From positions 1 through 64,000 of the forward strand of contig JAWPGT010000035.1 of NCBI GenBank assembly GCA_034638255.1: 64,000 nt of DNA, written 5' to 3'. Origin of the DNA: Coprinus comatus (lineage: Eukaryota > Basidiomycota > Agaricomycetes > Agaricales > Agaricaceae). A program made the position numbers and the translations under genes. The notes beneath the pieces were generated by a model, which was given only the letters and a program-made list of their open reading frames with translations, was not told where the DNA came from and did no database searches. Positions 62,180 through 64,000 of the stretch are shown here, in pieces. Every line of letters starts with the position of its first letter. Position 1 is the stretch's first letter.

Positions 62180-62847
62180 CTGGGGAAAGTTGCGGAAACT
62201 AGACGGACGTCTAGAAAAAAAAAAAAAACTGACAAGTTGTCTGTTCCTTATAGATAGAAGCACGGCTTTTGGCACGGGACAGCATGGCAGTTCATACTAA
62301 GGGTTTGAAAGTTACTTGAAGGGGTGATGCCGCTCAGCACTTTCCAGCAAGCACGCCAGGAAAATTGGTGAGTTGTGGTATGGGGTCGAGCTGAGAGTAC
62401 AAAGAGTAGCCACTAAACCAGTTTACTGGAAATTAGACTATTTTCGATATATTTTAGAGTGAAGAAGCTATTGAAGAAATTGAAGTTCCGTGCGCTCAGG
62501 GTTTGATCCTAAGCGACTATCTTCTTGGGTTTGATTATATAAATGATTGTTTGGCTAAAGTCCCAACAACAAGCAACGTACTTCCGTCACTACTCGGAAT
62601 CGGATGATTGGGCTATATCAGTACAGTACACAGCAAGTGCTAGTCTCATTTTTACATCCATTCTTACAGCCACAATGCCGAACTATGTAAATTACTAGCA
62701 ATACTGGAGGCGAATTATATGCAAGTTGGCAATTCTAGGGTTTCAACGACGTCCGCCTTTCGGACTTCTCTCTGATAGGACTAGTGGCCGAAAGGGGTAT
62801 ATAATGCCTCGAGGTTTAGAAGATCATGTATTACCGACTTTCCCTGA
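62180..62847. promoter_or_regulatory. divergent promoter region, DUF6533 / O-methyltransferase
   Basis: No gene is seen in the 670 bp. A run of 13 A (62216-62228) lies near the DUF6533 gene. Confidence 0.45.
62798..62804 (+). promoter_or_regulatory. probable TATA box of the O-methyltransferase gene
   Basis: TATATAA lies 44 bp upstream of the start codon at 62848. The context ggggTATATAAtgcc is typical of an RNA polymerase II core promoter; the role is inferred. Confidence 0.5.
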
Positions 62848-64000
62848 ATGGACTCAGAAAACCTCAAGCAAAATATCGCAAGTCTTCTTGAGGTCATCAA
62901 CAATGCAACCCATGATGTATCATCCGCTTCGGATTCAACCAATGGAGGCATTACAGCAGAACTTCGCCATAATATCTATAGCCTAGAAGCAGCTTGCGCA
63001 CAGCTTTGCTCAATCGTAGCGAGGCCTAGTGATGTCTTGGTCAACGTATGTGTAATTTTTATAGTCCTGGTCTAACAAACTAAGAGTCCTTCAGAAATTT
63101 ATGAGTGTTAGTAACTGGATATAATAATATCAATACAAGCTCACGCTAATCGTGTTTTCGAATTAGTTCCTTGAGCCTGCTTGCCTCCAAGTTGCGTTAT
63201 CAAACAAGATACCAGACTTACTGGTGGATAGGCCTTCTGGCATGCATATATCAGAACTGGAGAAACAAACAGGTGTTCCTCAAGATAAAATAGGTCGCGT
63301 TCTACGCCTGCTAGCCACGAAACATGTGTTCCAAGAAGGCATGCCATTTTCTCTTCACTTGTATCTGTCAAGTAAATAATCATTTTATTGTCTTAGTGAG
63401 CAGGAACACTTTTGCTAATAATAATCTGAGTAAACACCTCGTATCAAGCAACCCACTCTCTAATTTCGGTTTACATATGTAGGCTGCCCTTGGCTATATT
63501 GCTGATACACTATACTTATAATGAGAGCATATAGGACCGACGAGTGTTTCAAAGCCTCTTGCATCTTAAGCGACATATTGAACACACCTGAATTGGCTGC
63601 CTCTAGTTTACCTCAAGACGCAGCGTTCCCGAAGTACTTTGGTATTGATGGTACCTTGTTTGACTACTACTCGGGAGTATGCTGTCTCCGCTGTCGATTT
63701 GGAACTTTGTATACTGAGATGTAGTACCAGAGTTCCGCCGATCAAAAGAAACGTGCTGAACGTTTTGGTCCTGGTATGATAGGTTGGGGCGCTGCCATTG
63801 AAGCCAACGCAGTGGTTGATGGTAAGTCTGACATTGCTCTTGTCTGCAGTATGTCTTTTAAAACTCTCTCATTTATCATTACTATCAGAATTCCCATGGG
63901 AAGACCTGAAAGACGGTTCAGTCGTATGTGACGTTGGTGGTGGGATTGGAAATATTTCCATTCAGCTCGCCAAAAGGTATCCTAAAATAAATTTGGTTCT
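62848..64000 (+). CDS. O-methyltransferase family 2 (SAM-dependent), 5' part only
   Basis: The start reads MDSENLKQNIASLLEVINNA, with LEAACAQLCSIVARPSDVLV before a GT donor. Spliced on: FLEPACLQVALSNKIPDLLV, GMHISELEKQTGVPQDKIGR and VLRLLATKHVFQE (the N-terminal dimerisation/winged-helix domain). Then come AALGYIADTL, CFKASCILSDILNTPELAAS, AFPKYFGIDGTLFDYYSG, and after an intron YQSSADQKKRAERFGPGMIG and EANAVV. The last visible exon FPWEDLKDGSVVCDVGGGIG has SAM-binding motif I and continues NISIQLAKRYPKINLV to the window edge. The family includes sterigmatocystin- and flavonoid-type O-methyltransferases, so a secondary-metabolite role is likely but the substrate is unknown. The catalytic His should lie beyond the window. 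Confidence 0.86.

Overview
The window is nuclear DNA of a mushroom-forming basidiomycete (Agaricomycotina). The evidence is genes cut by many short GT..AG introns (about 45-70 nt), two membrane-protein families expanded in Agaricomycetes (DUF6533 and DUF6534), a KDZ-type DNA transposon, and fungal-type CCT2, PMT, mitochondrial MDH, cyclin C and coilin genes. Gene models below were spliced by eye; ends are best estimates.

Layout. 0-9 kb is an array of polytopic membrane-protein genes: DUF6534(+), DUF6533(-), DUF6534(+), an intron-containing tRNA-Ser(GCU)(-), DUF6534(-). At 9.9-11.7 kb is a coilin-like gene (+). At 12.1-13.8 kb and 23.2-24.9 kb are two sister DUF6533 genes made by a tandem duplication of about 2 kb. 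Between them, in the upstream region of the second copy, lies an 8.8-kb KDZ element (14192-23001) with 98-bp terminal inverted repeats that differ at one position. It carries a KDZ transposase (-), a small unknown gene (-) and a divergent gene with an AT-hook C-terminus (+), with a repeat-rich stretch between the last two. From 25.6 to 32.8 kb three more family members lie on the minus strand (DUF6534, DUF6533, DUF6533).

The right half mixes housekeeping genes with more DUF6533 genes. CCT2 (-) and a protein O-mannosyltransferase (+) share a 242-bp divergent promoter at 37.1-37.3 kb. Two tandem DUF6533 genes (+) lie at 43.7-48.4 kb, followed by a decayed, intron-retaining copy of cyclin C (-) at about 48.8-49.7 kb. 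Another DUF6533 gene (-) follows, then mitochondrial malate dehydrogenase (-) and the intact cyclin C gene (+), whose start codons are 95 bp apart. A more typical DUF6533 gene (-) at 60.3-62.2 kb and the 5' part of an O-methyltransferase gene (+, cut by the window end) close the window.

The outstanding features are the 13 DUF6533/DUF6534 genes in 64 kb, the 10-nt microexon conserved among DUF6533 paralogs, the near-complete young KDZ element with two cargo genes, and apparent one- or two-base frameshifts in otherwise conserved genes (PMT, MDH, the KDZ cargo gene), which may be assembly indels. No CRISPR array, rRNA gene or retroelement was recognised.
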